Shown: positions 54,188 to 63,877, counted from the first letter of the stretch. The stretch: 64,000 nt of DNA from Enterococcus canis NBRC 100695 (GCF_001544375.1 NZ_BCQJ01000001.1:294275-358274); one strand, 5' to 3'. The notes: generated from the letters alone by a model not told the origin. Numbers and translations: made by a program.

Positions 54188-55652
54188 AAGGCAGTTCCTC
54201 CAGCTTTTCTTGTAGGCGTTCTTGATCATCAAGTGTTAACATAGCGCTAATTAAAATTGACGCGACAGTTGTTTCTTGAGGCACTGCCACCGTTGAAACG
54301 ATTAAATCCACTTCTGGGTGATCCATTAATGCGCGCTTGACGTCGCGGCTAGAAATGACTGCTACGATTTCAATCTCTGGAAACTTTTTACTGATTTTCA
54401 CCTTTAAAAGTTCTGATGTGCCGATACCTGTCGTACACATCACCAAGGTCTTAACCTTACTAGGGTGTTCCTCTACCATCTGCGCAAAATAAAGAGTTAA
54501 AAAACCATTTTCATCTTCACTGACAGGTGGCAAATCAAACACTTCTGATACTTCCTCGGACACTTCTTCTACGCTAAGAAAAATCTTGGTATATTCTAGC
54601 TTAATTTGTTCCAACAAGTGATTTTTGATTTGGATGTTATGCTCTAAACGGTTGATCAAGGGTTTAATATGTTTAGCCAAATTGACAAACAATCCGCGGT
54701 CGCTCAACACAGTCTCTAATTTTTCTCCCACTCTGCGAATATATCTTGTGGTCACTTCTTGAACCTGCTGAGAAAATTGCTCTGGCTCATGGGCGCTTTG
54801 CATTCTTGATGAGATTAAATACTGATACAAGAAATAAATCTCATGCTTGGGCAAGTCAGTATGAAGATAGTTTTCCAGTTTTTTAATGACTTGCGTTGCT
54901 GCATCTTGCAACAAAGGCTCACGATACATTTCAGCAGTTTCGGTTTCCGTCAAGTCAGTTCCGTAGTCAAAGGAACGAATCCCGGCTTTACGAAATCGGC
55001 TGACAAGAATATACAGATGTGAAAAAATGTTGATATTATAAGGATGGGGTAAGATTATAGACAGCCGATCCTCAATAAACCGAATTTGTTCCATTATAAA
55101 TTCTGCATCATACCGGTTGAAACGCTCGCCTTGCATATCAAATTGATCTAAATCAATTATCTGAGTTGATTGGATCAAATCCTTAACTGCTTTGCGAATA
55201 TTTGACTCTGTTCCTTCGACTCGTAATGTGCGATTTTGTCTAATCAAACGAATTTGATATTTTGCCAAAATCGTAGCAATAATTTTTTCGTCAGCAGCTG
55301 CTACTGTCTCGCTAATATAAAATGACTCATAAACTTCAGTGACATTTTTAGCTCTTGGCGAGGTGAGTAGCAAGTCCTCCATAATTTTATTACGTCGTTC
55401 GATGGGAGTCATGACCAGGCTTTTGATTACTGGTTGTTCTTGTTGACTGTCATAGGTCAACTTGAAGCCACGACCTTTTTCTGAAGTGATGCTCATACCA
55501 TTCCGTGCTTCTTCATTGATTTGTTTGATTAATCGATAAACTGTTTTTGTAGAAATATCTAAGATACGTGACAGCTCATTGGCTGTGACATAATCTCGTT
55601 GATTAGAAAGTGAAAAAATGATGGCTTGTTTTCTTTTTTCAATGACACTCAT
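54177..55652 (-). CDS. PRD-domain transcriptional regulator (MtlR/BglG type)
   Basis: A 491-residue PTS-controlled activator. Order: HTH (residues 8-50, VTANELSRILDISTKTVYRLI), second HTH/Mga-like region (75-160), PRD1 (about 180-285, His212), PRD2 (about 295-395, His328), and a Gat-like EIIB domain with Cys406 in VMCTTGIGTSELLKVKI. The customary C-terminal EIIA domain is missing and appears as the next, overlapping gene. It heads the operon regulator-EIIA'-EIIA-EIIB-EIIC-alsE and should control it according to PTS phosphorylation state. Confidence 0.9.
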   Translation of the reverse strand: MSVIEKRKQAIIFSLSNQRDYVTANELSRILDISTKTVYRLIKQINEEARNGMSITSEKGRGFKLTYDSQQEQPVIKSLVMTPIERRNKIMEDLLLTSPRAKNVTEVYESFYISETVAAADEKIIATILAKYQIRLIRQNRTLRVEGTESNIRKAVKDLIQSTQIIDLDQFDMQGERFNRYDAEFIMEQIRFIEDRLSIILPHPYNINIFSHLYILVSRFRKAGIRSFDYGTDLTETETAEMYREPLLQDAATQVIKKLENYLHTDLPKHEIYFLYQYLISSRMQSAHEPEQFSQQVQEVTTRYIRRVGEKLETVLSDRGLFVNLAKHIKPLINRLEHNIQIKNHLLEQIKLEYTKIFLSVEEVSEEVSEVFDLPPVSEDENGFLTLYFAQMVEEHPSKVKTLVMCTTGIGTSELLKVKISKKFPEIEIVAVISSRDVKRALMDHPEVDLIVSTVAVPQETTVASILISAMLTLDDQERLQEKLEELPYAN

Positions 55653-55694
55653 TTGCCTCTCTCCTCTCTACACACTTACTATATCACCCAATCT

Positions 55695-55708
55695 AGAAAG
55701 CGTTTTAC
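55695..55708 (+). promoter_or_regulatory. Weak cre-like site upstream of the PRD regulator
   Basis: AGAAAGCGTTTTAC matches about 10-11 of 14 cre positions and abuts the inverted repeat at 55706. Confidence 0.3.
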
Positions 55709-55743
55709 ATAAAAATGTCCGTTGAAGTGGACATTTTTATGTA
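55706..55743. promoter_or_regulatory. Long inverted repeat upstream of the PRD regulator, candidate operator
   Basis: TACATAAAAATGTCC (55706-55720) and GGACATTTTTATGTA (55729-55743) are perfect complements with an 8-nt spacer. Neither strand has a T tract after it, so it is not a normal terminator. It lies about 55-90 bp before the PRD regulator start. Confidence 0.55.
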
Positions 55744-55841
55744 ATCCTTTTATAATTGGTCTATTATTTTATATAGATATTATAAAGATTTTCATTAAAT
55801 TATTTGTTATTATGGTTGTTTTTTAATTCTACCTCTTCACA

Positions 55842-55877
55842 TAAAAAAAGTTGCTAGCAGGAATGTCCACTAGCAAC
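55842..55877 (-). terminator. Terminator of the marR/NmrA-like operon
   Basis: GTTGCTAG (55850-55857) pairs with CTAGCAAC (55870-55877), followed by T7 on the minus strand. Confidence 0.82.
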
Positions 55878-55888
55878 AAAGCAGATAT

Positions 55889-56752
55889 TTAGCTTAAAAA
55901 TACTTCTCGGTAATCTTGTACGTACTGCTCAAAAGTAGTGGCGGGCCGACCTAAGACTTCTGTTAATGTTGAAGTTACTTTTTTCGCATTGCCCAGCTGT
56001 GTAATCAGATACAACATGACCATCACATTTACAAACTCCTTAGGGGTACCTCGCTTGATCATGGTACGGCGAAATTTTAATAAACTAGGTTTAGAATAGG
56101 TAATTTTTTCATCTAGGATTTGGCTCATGATCGTAGCGGCCTCTGCGTAGGTTAAGGCCTCACCACCGGTTATTTCCAGTTCTGTTCCTAGATACTTGTC
56201 TGTTGTCATACAAGCTGCGGCCACCGCACCGATATCGCGGGTGTCAATAAAGCTGGTTTTGGCCCGGCCAGCTGGTACAAAAAGAACATGCTGCTTTTGG
56301 ATATCTTCCAAATGGGTTGTATTGAGATTCTGCATGAAAAAGCTTGGGCGGATAAACGTATAGGGCAATTCTAAACGCTTGATTTCTTTTTCGATTTTGT
56401 GATGTGGCGTCATTGGATTTTTCTCGACCCCAATCAACGACACAAAGACGACTTGCTTCACATTTTGTGCTTTGATTGCTTGTAAAAAAGGAAACATATC
56501 GCGCTCGGGATCTGCCAATTGTGGCGGGCGGACAAAAAACACACGGTCCACTTGATCCAAAGCTCCGTTGAAAGTTTCTGGATTTAAAAAATCAAACTGA
56601 ACTGTTTTGACCTGTGGTAACTCAGAAAACTTAGCCTTAGCTTTTTCTGGATGTAGAACGCCTGCGACAACTTCAATATTTTTTGATATCAATCTTTCAA
56701 TTAGAGGGAACCCAATATTGCCAGTTCCGCCGATTACTAAAATTCGTTCCAT
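55889..56752 (-). CDS. NmrA-like NAD(P)-binding protein
   Basis: A 287-residue atypical short-chain dehydrogenase. The dinucleotide loop is ILVIGGTGNIGFPL (residues 4-17), followed by VKTVQFDFLNPETF, VVFVSLIGVEKNPMTPHH and FIRPSFFMQNL, as in NmrA/QOR2-type redox-sensing or quinone-reducing proteins. The Tyr-x-x-x-Lys catalytic pair is not evident. It lies two bases after the MarR gene, so a MarR-controlled response to quinones or similar stress is likely. Confidence 0.87.
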   Translation of the reverse strand: MERILVIGGTGNIGFPLIERLISKNIEVVAGVLHPEKAKAKFSELPQVKTVQFDFLNPETFNGALDQVDRVFFVRPPQLADPERDMFPFLQAIKAQNVKQVVFVSLIGVEKNPMTPHHKIEKEIKRLELPYTFIRPSFFMQNLNTTHLEDIQKQHVLFVPAGRAKTSFIDTRDIGAVAAACMTTDKYLGTELEITGGEALTYAEAATIMSQILDEKITYSKPSLLKFRRTMIKRGTPKEFVNVMVMLYLITQLGNAKKVTSTLTEVLGRPATTFEQYVQDYREVFLS

Positions 56753-56754
56753 CG

Positions 56755-57162
56755 TTATTCCTCTTCCAGTTTCTGTAATAGTTGATTTAATTCTTGTTGC
56801 TGCGTTTCAGACAAGCGAGCTAAAAATTCAGTGAGTGTTACATCGCTCAACTCTCTCGCTGACTCAAAAATAGTTTGGCCTTTAGCGGTCAAAAATAGAT
56901 CATACACACGACTATCCACAGTGTTTTTCTTTCTATAAAGAATGTCTTTTAACTCTAATCGCTTAATAATCGCCGAAATAGTCGGTTTATCCATATCTAA
57001 GCGCTCTGTCAAAATTTGTGCAGATACCGCCTGATGCGCCATCTGATGTAGCTGTTGGATAACCGCCCATTGCTGTGCTGTCAAATCAAGCTGTACTAAT
57101 TGCTGATTCAAGCGATATCTCAGCTTCTTTGAAACATTCATTAACAAATAGCCGGTATTCAT
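56755..57162 (-). CDS. MarR-family transcriptional regulator
   Basis: A 135-residue winged-helix repressor. DLTAQQWAVIQQLHQMAHQAVSAQILTERLDMDKPTISAIIKRLELKDILYRKKNTVDSRVYDLFLTAKG-type layout gives the recognition helix and the beta-wing Asp-Ser-Arg. The start follows AGGAGG. A perfect 24-bp palindrome overlies the promoter, so autoregulation together with the NmrA-like gene is expected. No cysteine is seen in the body, so thiol sensing is unlikely. Confidence 0.9.
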   Translation of the reverse strand: MNTGYLLMNVSKKLRYRLNQQLVQLDLTAQQWAVIQQLHQMAHQAVSAQILTERLDMDKPTISAIIKRLELKDILYRKKNTVDSRVYDLFLTAKGQTIFESARELSDVTLTEFLARLSETQQQELNQLLQKLEEE

Positions 57163-57180
57163 TAGAATGACCTCCTTCGA

Positions 57181-57204
57181 ATATAGTTAGTTTACTAACT
57201 ATAT
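57181..57204. promoter_or_regulatory. MarR operator, 24-bp palindrome
   Basis: ATATAGTTAG, a TTTA centre and CTAACTATAT form a perfect dyad. A minus-strand TTTACT -35 lies 17 bp before TAAACT, a -10 inside the palindrome. Confidence 0.8.
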
Positions 57205-57252
57205 TGCAAAAAGTAAAGAGAAAATGCTAAAAACATTTTCTCTTTCTTTTGC

Positions 57253-57792
57253 CTACCCAATCCGATACGTAACAGTTTGATTGACAAGTAAGCCAATAAT
57301 CAGTAGTAATACTCCCGTGAAAAGGAAACCACCAACAATCGTCAAATTTCGATCTAATTTTTCGACCGGTATTAAACGTGCTAAGCCATAATAAATCAGA
57401 AGCCCTAGCAAACCACCTACAGTATTCATCAATAAGTCTGTGATGTCCGTTGCACCGATTGCCAAAATAAATTGCAGACTCTCAATAATCAAGCTAAACA
57501 TAAAAATCCAAGCTAATTGTTTCCAAAAACTGGTCTTGACCACTATCCCCATCAAGCCACCAAAAGGTAGAAAGATTAACGCGTTGAACAAGATCTCTTT
57601 GATATCGATTGTACCATTAATAATGGAAGACTCTTGAAAAGGCACTAGGTTGATGCTACGCCGTATTGGATTCATACTGTCTAAAATAGCACTGATTGAT
57701 AATGAGAATTTGAACAACAAAATCCAAACCAAGGCGACCAAATAAGCACAAAATAGTATTTTAGCTAAACGTTGGATTTGAGAATTTTTCAT
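57253..57792 (-). CDS. VanZ-family membrane protein
   Basis: A 179-residue VanZ-like protein with five membrane helices. The family core is INLVPFQES, EILFNALIFLPFGGLMGIV, SLIIESLQFILAIGATDITDLLMNTVGGLLG. VanZ proteins can raise teicoplanin tolerance, and most chromosomal ones have no known role. ATG 57792 overlaps the histidine kinase stop (ATGA) and follows GGAGGGG. It is the last gene of the RR-HK-VanZ operon. Confidence 0.88.
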   Translation of the reverse strand: MKNSQIQRLAKILFCAYLVALVWILLFKFSLSISAILDSMNPIRRSINLVPFQESSIINGTIDIKEILFNALIFLPFGGLMGIVVKTSFWKQLAWIFMFSLIIESLQFILAIGATDITDLLMNTVGGLLGLLIYYGLARLIPVEKLDRNLTIVGGFLFTGVLLLIIGLLVNQTVTYRIG

Positions 57793-58883
57793 TGGTTCCC
57801 CTCCTCGGATAAAGGTAGGTGTGCAATCAAAGTAAACCATTCCCCTTCGTAATGAGCAGCGAGAGTGCCGCCATGTCCTTCAATAATTTCTTTAGAAATA
57901 GACAGACCTAGCCCTGCTCCACCTGTATCTGAACTACGGGCTGCGTCACCACGGAAAAACGGATCAAAAATATGATTTAATTTTTCTGGCGAAATCCGAG
58001 TTCCTTTATTTTGGAAAGTCAGCACCGCGGTATCCGTGTCACGGTAAACGCTCAACCGTAAAACCGTGTCAGCCGCCGCATAGGCGATGCCATTACGAAT
58101 AAAGTTATCCAACACTCGTTCAAACTTTTCAGTATCGATTTCAAGCCAAATATCTGGCGTAATCTGCTGCTCCCAAGCCAAACCCTTTTCCTGTAATAAA
58201 GGTTCAAATTCGCTAGCAATTTGCGCCACCATCACACTAAGATTGGTGGGCTGCTTTTCCAAATCGATTCCAGATAAATTAAACTTGGTAATTTCAAAAA
58301 ATTCATTGATCAAACTTTCCAAACGATAGGCTTTGTCTACGGCAATTCCTAGATAATGCGCTCGTTGTTCAGGCGTTAGGTCTGGCGCTTCCTGTAATAA
58401 CGTCAAATACCCAATAATACTCGTCAAAGGGGTCCGCAAGTCATGAGCCAAATAGACAATCAAATCATTCTTCCGCTGCTCCGCCTCACTAGCTGCTCGT
58501 TGATGAAATAGACTTTCTTTTCGAATTTGATTTAATTCTTCTTCAAACTGTGCCAGATTTTCAGACAGTTCGATATGTTCACTTGGTTCCTGCAACAATT
58601 TTTTCGTTCCCTTAAGCATTTCATCCAAATAGTTAGTGGTGCGAGCGATGAAAAAGTACGTCAAAAACAGCCAAATCAAGAGGCCTCCTACCACATAAAA
58701 GAAGCCTAAATGGATTTCAATAAACTGAAAAAATTGAAATAACGGGTCTTCAGCATACCAGACCCTTAAACTCAGCATGACGCGCGCTAAGATTGGGAGG
58801 CCAACCATAAGCGCAAACAACAGAAAGGCCGAAAGAAAATACTGTCGTAATAATTTCTGTGTTAAGCGGCTTCTATTTTTCAA
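57789..58883 (-). CDS. VanS-like sensor histidine kinase
   Basis: A 364-residue membrane kinase. Two helices (about residues 12-35 and 60-80) enclose a short extracellular loop of some 25 residues. A HAMP-like linker leads to the H-box IVYLAHDLRTPLTSIIGYLT with His147, then the N-box VLDNFIRNGIAYA and the G-box GGAGLGLSISKEIIEGHGG. The H-box context is that of VanS enzymes. A TTG start at 58883 is inferred: GGGG lies seven bases before it and it overlaps the regulator gene by 11 nt. No other start is well placed. Confidence 0.85.
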   Translation of the reverse strand: MKNRSRLTQKLLRQYFLSAFLLFALMVGLPILARVMLSLRVWYAEDPLFQFFQFIEIHLGFFYVVGGLLIWLFLTYFFIARTTNYLDEMLKGTKKLLQEPSEHIELSENLAQFEEELNQIRKESLFHQRAASEAEQRKNDLIVYLAHDLRTPLTSIIGYLTLLQEAPDLTPEQRAHYLGIAVDKAYRLESLINEFFEITKFNLSGIDLEKQPTNLSVMVAQIASEFEPLLQEKGLAWEQQITPDIWLEIDTEKFERVLDNFIRNGIAYAAADTVLRLSVYRDTDTAVLTFQNKGTRISPEKLNHIFDPFFRGDAARSSDTGGAGLGLSISKEIIEGHGGTLAAHYEGEWFTLIAHLPLSEEGNQ

Positions 58884-59559
58884 TGGTATACCCCACTCCC
58901 CAAACCGTTTTGACGAATTTAGGCTTGCGTGGCGGCTCATGCAATTTTTCTCGTAACCTGGCAATATGTGCCATGACAGTATTGTTGTTATCTAGATATT
59001 TTTCCTGCCAGACACCTTCAAATAATTCTTCTGAAGAAACCACCGTACCAGCCCGTTCGCAAAGATACCACAAAATATCGAATTCTAAGGGTGTCAGCTT
59101 GATTTCTTCCCCATATAGATAAACCTTGTGCTTTTGTTTCGAGACTTGTAGCCCCTGAACATCATATTCTGTCAAAGAAGGCGGCTGATTATACGTCTGG
59201 TATCGACGCAGTTGCGTTTTGACTCTCGCAACTACCTCCAAAGGATTGAAAGGTTTGGTGATATAATCGTCCGCGCCTAATGACAATCCCGTTATTTTAT
59301 CCGTCGCTTCACCTTTTGCCGTCAACATCAAAACAGGGAAAAAGTGGCGTATCCGAATTTTTTGCAGCAAAGAGAAACCATCAATATCCGGCAGCATAAT
59401 ATCCAGTACCGCCAAGTCAACCGCTTCGTCTGTCACTAGTCGTAAAGCATCTTCCCCATTATATGCTGTTAAAATCGTAAAACCTTCATTTTTCAAAAAC
59501 GCCGCTAATAAGTCGGCGATATCTTTTTCATCATCCACAATCAAAATTGTTTGCGCCAT
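58873..59559 (-). CDS. VanR-like response regulator
   Basis: A 228-residue OmpR-type regulator. Receiver domain: DDEKDIADLLAAFLKNEGF, phospho-acceptor Asp53 in LAVLDIMLPDIDG, LMLTAKGEATDKITGLSLGADDYITKPFNPLEVVARVKTQLRR-type segment as in VanR. C-terminal winged helix: LTPLEFDILWYLCERAGTVVSSEELFEGVW. It pairs with the overlapping VanS-like gene. Its promoter holds a palindromic spacer, a possible self-binding site. No vanHAX genes are present, so vancomycin resistance is not implied. Confidence 0.9.
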   Translation of the reverse strand: MAQTILIVDDEKDIADLLAAFLKNEGFTILTAYNGEDALRLVTDEAVDLAVLDIMLPDIDGFSLLQKIRIRHFFPVLMLTAKGEATDKITGLSLGADDYITKPFNPLEVVARVKTQLRRYQTYNQPPSLTEYDVQGLQVSKQKHKVYLYGEEIKLTPLEFDILWYLCERAGTVVSSEELFEGVWQEKYLDNNNTVMAHIARLREKLHEPPRKPKFVKTVWGVGYTIEK

Positions 59560-59582
59560 CCACTTGACCTCCCTTTTATTTC

Positions 59583-59611
59583 AGTATAAAGCTGCCCACG
59601 CAGCTTGTCAT
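59583..59611 (-). promoter_or_regulatory. Promoter of the VanR/VanS-like operon
   Basis: ATGACA (59611-59606) and TATACT (59588-59583) are separated by 17 bp. The spacer is the dyad AAGCTGC-cccac-GCAGCTT region (59589-59606), so a regulator may bind between the boxes. Confidence 0.6.
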
Positions 59612-60300
59612 TACTTATAGAAGACCCAATAGCTGACCGCTTCGTTGCGGAAGATATCTTCTGAAAAATCTGTTTGGTAATGTTGCTTGTGGGAGTCATC
59701 ATTCGGATCGTAAACGGTTAGTTTGCCCTCATTCATCGCCAACACCATAATGTGCCCCGTTTTAGTAAAGGTTCCTGGATTAACTGAAACAATTACTGGA
59801 TGACCCGTTTGCATCCATTCCTCTGCCTGTTCAATAGAAGCTAGACTTTGGACCTGTAAACCATATTGTGGGGCAAAGTCAGAAAAAATTTGCCAAGAAG
59901 TTCCTTGACCTGTCACATAATAATTATTTTGCGCCCAGTCCAAAATCTCTGGCGGTGTCACTGTTTGACCTTGCCAATATGAAGCAATCATCGCCAGCGA
60001 GGCAATCGCACAGCCATTGTGCGCCAAATCGTTATTTTCGGACTCCGTCCCATAGCTAATGTCACCCCAGCGTTCGTCCGTCTGTAAAAGTAACGGTGGA
60101 CCAGCTTGCGGTAATACCTTATTAGCTGTTTCCGCGAAGTCGCGAGAAATCAACTTGCCAGATGACGATGCCGTTTGTGCATTTCCTTGCGCAACAACCG
60201 CCAATGGATTCGGCAATGAACCCGTCGTTATAAAATGATAGCCGCCAAACAAAACGGCACCCAATAAACCAATCTTCATCAGTGTAAAAACTTTTTTCAA
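59611..60300 (-). CDS. C39-family (papain-like) peptidase, surface anchored or secreted
   Basis: A 229-residue protein. An N-terminal hydrophobic segment (about residues 5-25) exports or anchors it, and a linker leads to a C39_2 peptidase domain. The catalytic triad is Cys97 in AHNGCAIASLAM, His183 in KTGHIMVLAM and Asp198 in VYDPND. The substrate is unknown; no bacteriocin ABC exporter is attached. A TTG start at 60300 is preferred, with AGGAG nine bases upstream; the ATG at 60279 has no ribosome binding site. It lies just upstream of the VanR-like gene. Confidence 0.82.
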   Translation of the reverse strand: MKKVFTLMKIGLLGAVLFGGYHFITTGSLPNPLAVVAQGNAQTASSSGKLISRDFAETANKVLPQAGPPLLLQTDERWGDISYGTESENNDLAHNGCAIASLAMIASYWQGQTVTPPEILDWAQNNYYVTGQGTSWQIFSDFAPQYGLQVQSLASIEQAEEWMQTGHPVIVSVNPGTFTKTGHIMVLAMNEGKLTVYDPNDDSHKQHYQTDFSEDIFRNEAVSYWVFYK

Positions 60301-60398
60301 TTTTCTCAGCTCCTTTGCTAAGAATAGTATAGAAAAAGTTTCGTCTCCAGTTTTCAAATATTTCCTACAGAAATCTTACGAATTTATGACGATTACAA

Positions 60399-60454
60399 AA
60401 ACAGCTCTTTTCGTTCATCTGCGCATCGCTCGCTGACGAATCGAAAAAAGCTGT
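60399..60454 (-). terminator. Terminator of the beta-glucoside operon
   Basis: ACAGCTTTTTTCG pairs with CGAAAAGAGCTGT on the minus strand across a long loop, followed by T residues. Confidence 0.75.
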
Positions 60455-60461
60455 ATCATTC

Positions 60462-61922
<1,461 letters not shown>

Positions 61923-61945
61923 CTATATCCACCTTTCATTAGAAA

Positions 61946-61972
61946 GACCCGCCAATAATTTGTCAGCGGGTC
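61946..61972 (-). other. Intercistronic stem-loop between bglP-like and GH1 genes
   Basis: GACCCGC and GCGGGTC pair across a 13-nt loop, with TTTCT afterwards. It may trim expression of the downstream enzyme. Confidence 0.5.
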
Positions 61973-61988
61973 AATTGTCCTTTATGGA

Positions 61989-63851
61989 TTAGTTGATTGC
62001 AACAGAAACTTGTGTTTTCGCATCAACCTCTTCTTTTTCATTAATTGGCAATACTTTCAAGTAATCTTGTGTATTTGTAACAATCATAAGGACTACTGTT
62101 TCATAGCCGGCTTTACGGATTGCTTTGATATCCATATCTACCAAAGCGTCGCCAATTTTTACTTTGTCGCCCACTTTGACTTTAGGCGTAAAACCTTCCC
62201 CTTTTAATTCCACTGTATCAATGCCTAAATGGACCAATACTTCCACGCCATCATCGCCCTTCAAGCCAATGGCATGCAACGTATCCGCAATCATCACTAC
62301 TTCACCGTTCAAAGGCGAAACAATTTTATTGGTTTTTGGTTCTACGGCTACTGTATGTCCCATTACTTGTTCAGCAAAAATACTATCAGAAATTGTTTCA
62401 ATTGGTACTAAACGTCCTGCTGTTGGAGCTGTCAAATGGAACTGTTTACCCGTTTGTTTTTCGATTGTTTTTTCTTCCTCTTCTTTGAATCCAAGGATCC
62501 AAGTCAAACCACCAGCCACTAAAAATGCAGCTAGAGAGCCTAATAGTGTCACAATCATATTTTGCCCATTTTGCGGATCGGCATAGCCCGCCAAAGCAAC
62601 TAACCCAGGCATAGACATGCCAAAGCTTTTCACGTTAAAGAGGTTGAAAATAGCACCAGCAATTCCTCCAGCAATCATCGCTGCATAGAAAGGACGTTTT
62701 AGTTTCAGTGTTACGCCGTACATAGCTGGCTCTGTAATCCCAATCACCGCTGAAATTCCAGAAGAAAGAGACAACTGTTTCATTTCACTATTTTTAGTTT
62801 TAAGGAAGACACCAAAAGTTGCACCTGCCATTGCGAATGTGGCTGCTAGCATAGCTGGCATCATAGTGTTATCGAATCCTTGTTGGGCAAATGCATTGAT
62901 CATGATTGGTGACAAAGCCCAGTGCATACCTGTCATTACTAATAGTGGATAGACTCCACCAATCACAGCACCGGCTACGAAGCCAGCATGCTGGAATAAC
63001 CAAGCAATACCTATACTTAAAAAGCCACCTACATAAGTCCCCAAAGGTCCCAAAACACTTAATGTAATTGGAATGACAATTAATAGGGATACCATTGGTG
63101 TGAACATAGTAGTCATTGTTGCTGGCATTTTAGCTTTAACAAATTTGTAAACAAAGCTTAAAACATAAGTTGCTAAAATAATGGGAATAACGGAAGAGCT
63201 GTAATTCATGTAAGGAATCGGAATAACGCCAAACAAGTTTAGCGCTTGAACAGTTTCTCCCGCCGCCTGCATGTTGAATCCGTTCACCATTGTCGGATAA
63301 AGCAATGCACCTGCAACAGATAAAGCCAAATATTCATTGGTTTTAAAGCGGCGCGCTGAAGATACTGCGATAATGAACGGCATAAAGTAAAATGCACAGT
63401 CACCAATAATGTTCAAAATGGCATATGCACTACTGTCAATCGCTAGCCAATTCATTGCCGTCATTAGGGCTAAGAAACCTTTCAATAAACCGCCGCCAAT
63501 CAAAGCTGGCATTGCAGGCGTAAAAATGCTAGAAATCGTATCAGTAAAAGTATTGATAATATTTTTCTTACCGCCAGTATTGCTAGAAGATGTCGGCAAC
63601 GTTCCTAACTGCGCTTCTACTTCATCAAATGCATTGGACACGTCGCTGCCAATAATGACTTGAAACTGATCACCAGAGAATTGTGCGCCCATAACACCCT
63701 TGATTCTTTTAATGTCATCAATTTTCACTTTATTTGCGTCTTGCACGTTAAAGCGTAATCGCGTTACACAGTGCCAAGCCGCTGTAATATTTTGTTTTTC
63801 ACCCGTTAATTCAATTACTTTTGAGGCTAACTCTTCATATTTTTTACTCAT
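61989..63851 (-). CDS. bglP: PTS beta-glucoside-specific EIIBCA
   Basis: A 620-residue transporter that imports and phosphorylates beta-glucosides. Domain order B-C-A: EIIB with Cys28 in AAWHCVTRLRFNV (residues 1-85), EIIC with about ten helices (105-450, including GITEPAMYGVTLKLKRP), and EIIA at 490-600 with phospho-His541 in VLVHLGIDTVEL. The start follows AAAGGAGAG. The leader carries a RAT antiterminator overlapping a terminator, so LicT/BglG-type control is expected; the antiterminator protein gene is not in the window. Confidence 0.95.
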   Translation of the reverse strand: MSKKYEELASKVIELTGEKQNITAAWHCVTRLRFNVQDANKVKIDDIKRIKGVMGAQFSGDQFQVIIGSDVSNAFDEVEAQLGTLPTSSSNTGGKKNIINTFTDTISSIFTPAMPALIGGGLLKGFLALMTAMNWLAIDSSAYAILNIIGDCAFYFMPFIIAVSSARRFKTNEYLALSVAGALLYPTMVNGFNMQAAGETVQALNLFGVIPIPYMNYSSSVIPIILATYVLSFVYKFVKAKMPATMTTMFTPMVSLLIVIPITLSVLGPLGTYVGGFLSIGIAWLFQHAGFVAGAVIGGVYPLLVMTGMHWALSPIMINAFAQQGFDNTMMPAMLAATFAMAGATFGVFLKTKNSEMKQLSLSSGISAVIGITEPAMYGVTLKLKRPFYAAMIAGGIAGAIFNLFNVKSFGMSMPGLVALAGYADPQNGQNMIVTLLGSLAAFLVAGGLTWILGFKEEEEKTIEKQTGKQFHLTAPTAGRLVPIETISDSIFAEQVMGHTVAVEPKTNKIVSPLNGEVVMIADTLHAIGLKGDDGVEVLVHLGIDTVELKGEGFTPKVKVGDKVKIGDALVDMDIKAIRKAGYETVVLMIVTNTQDYLKVLPINEKEEVDAKTQVSVAIN

Positions 63852-63877
63852 TATTTTCTCTCCTTTATTTTTGGTGT

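Noticed and set aside
55706-55743. Terminator upstream of the PRD regulator
   Set aside because: The stem is perfect but neither strand shows a T run after it, and no gene ends here in either direction at proper distance.
57253-59559. Acquired vancomycin-resistance cluster
   Set aside because: Only VanR/VanS-like and VanZ-like genes are present. There is no vanH, ligase or vanX gene, and no mobile element around them.
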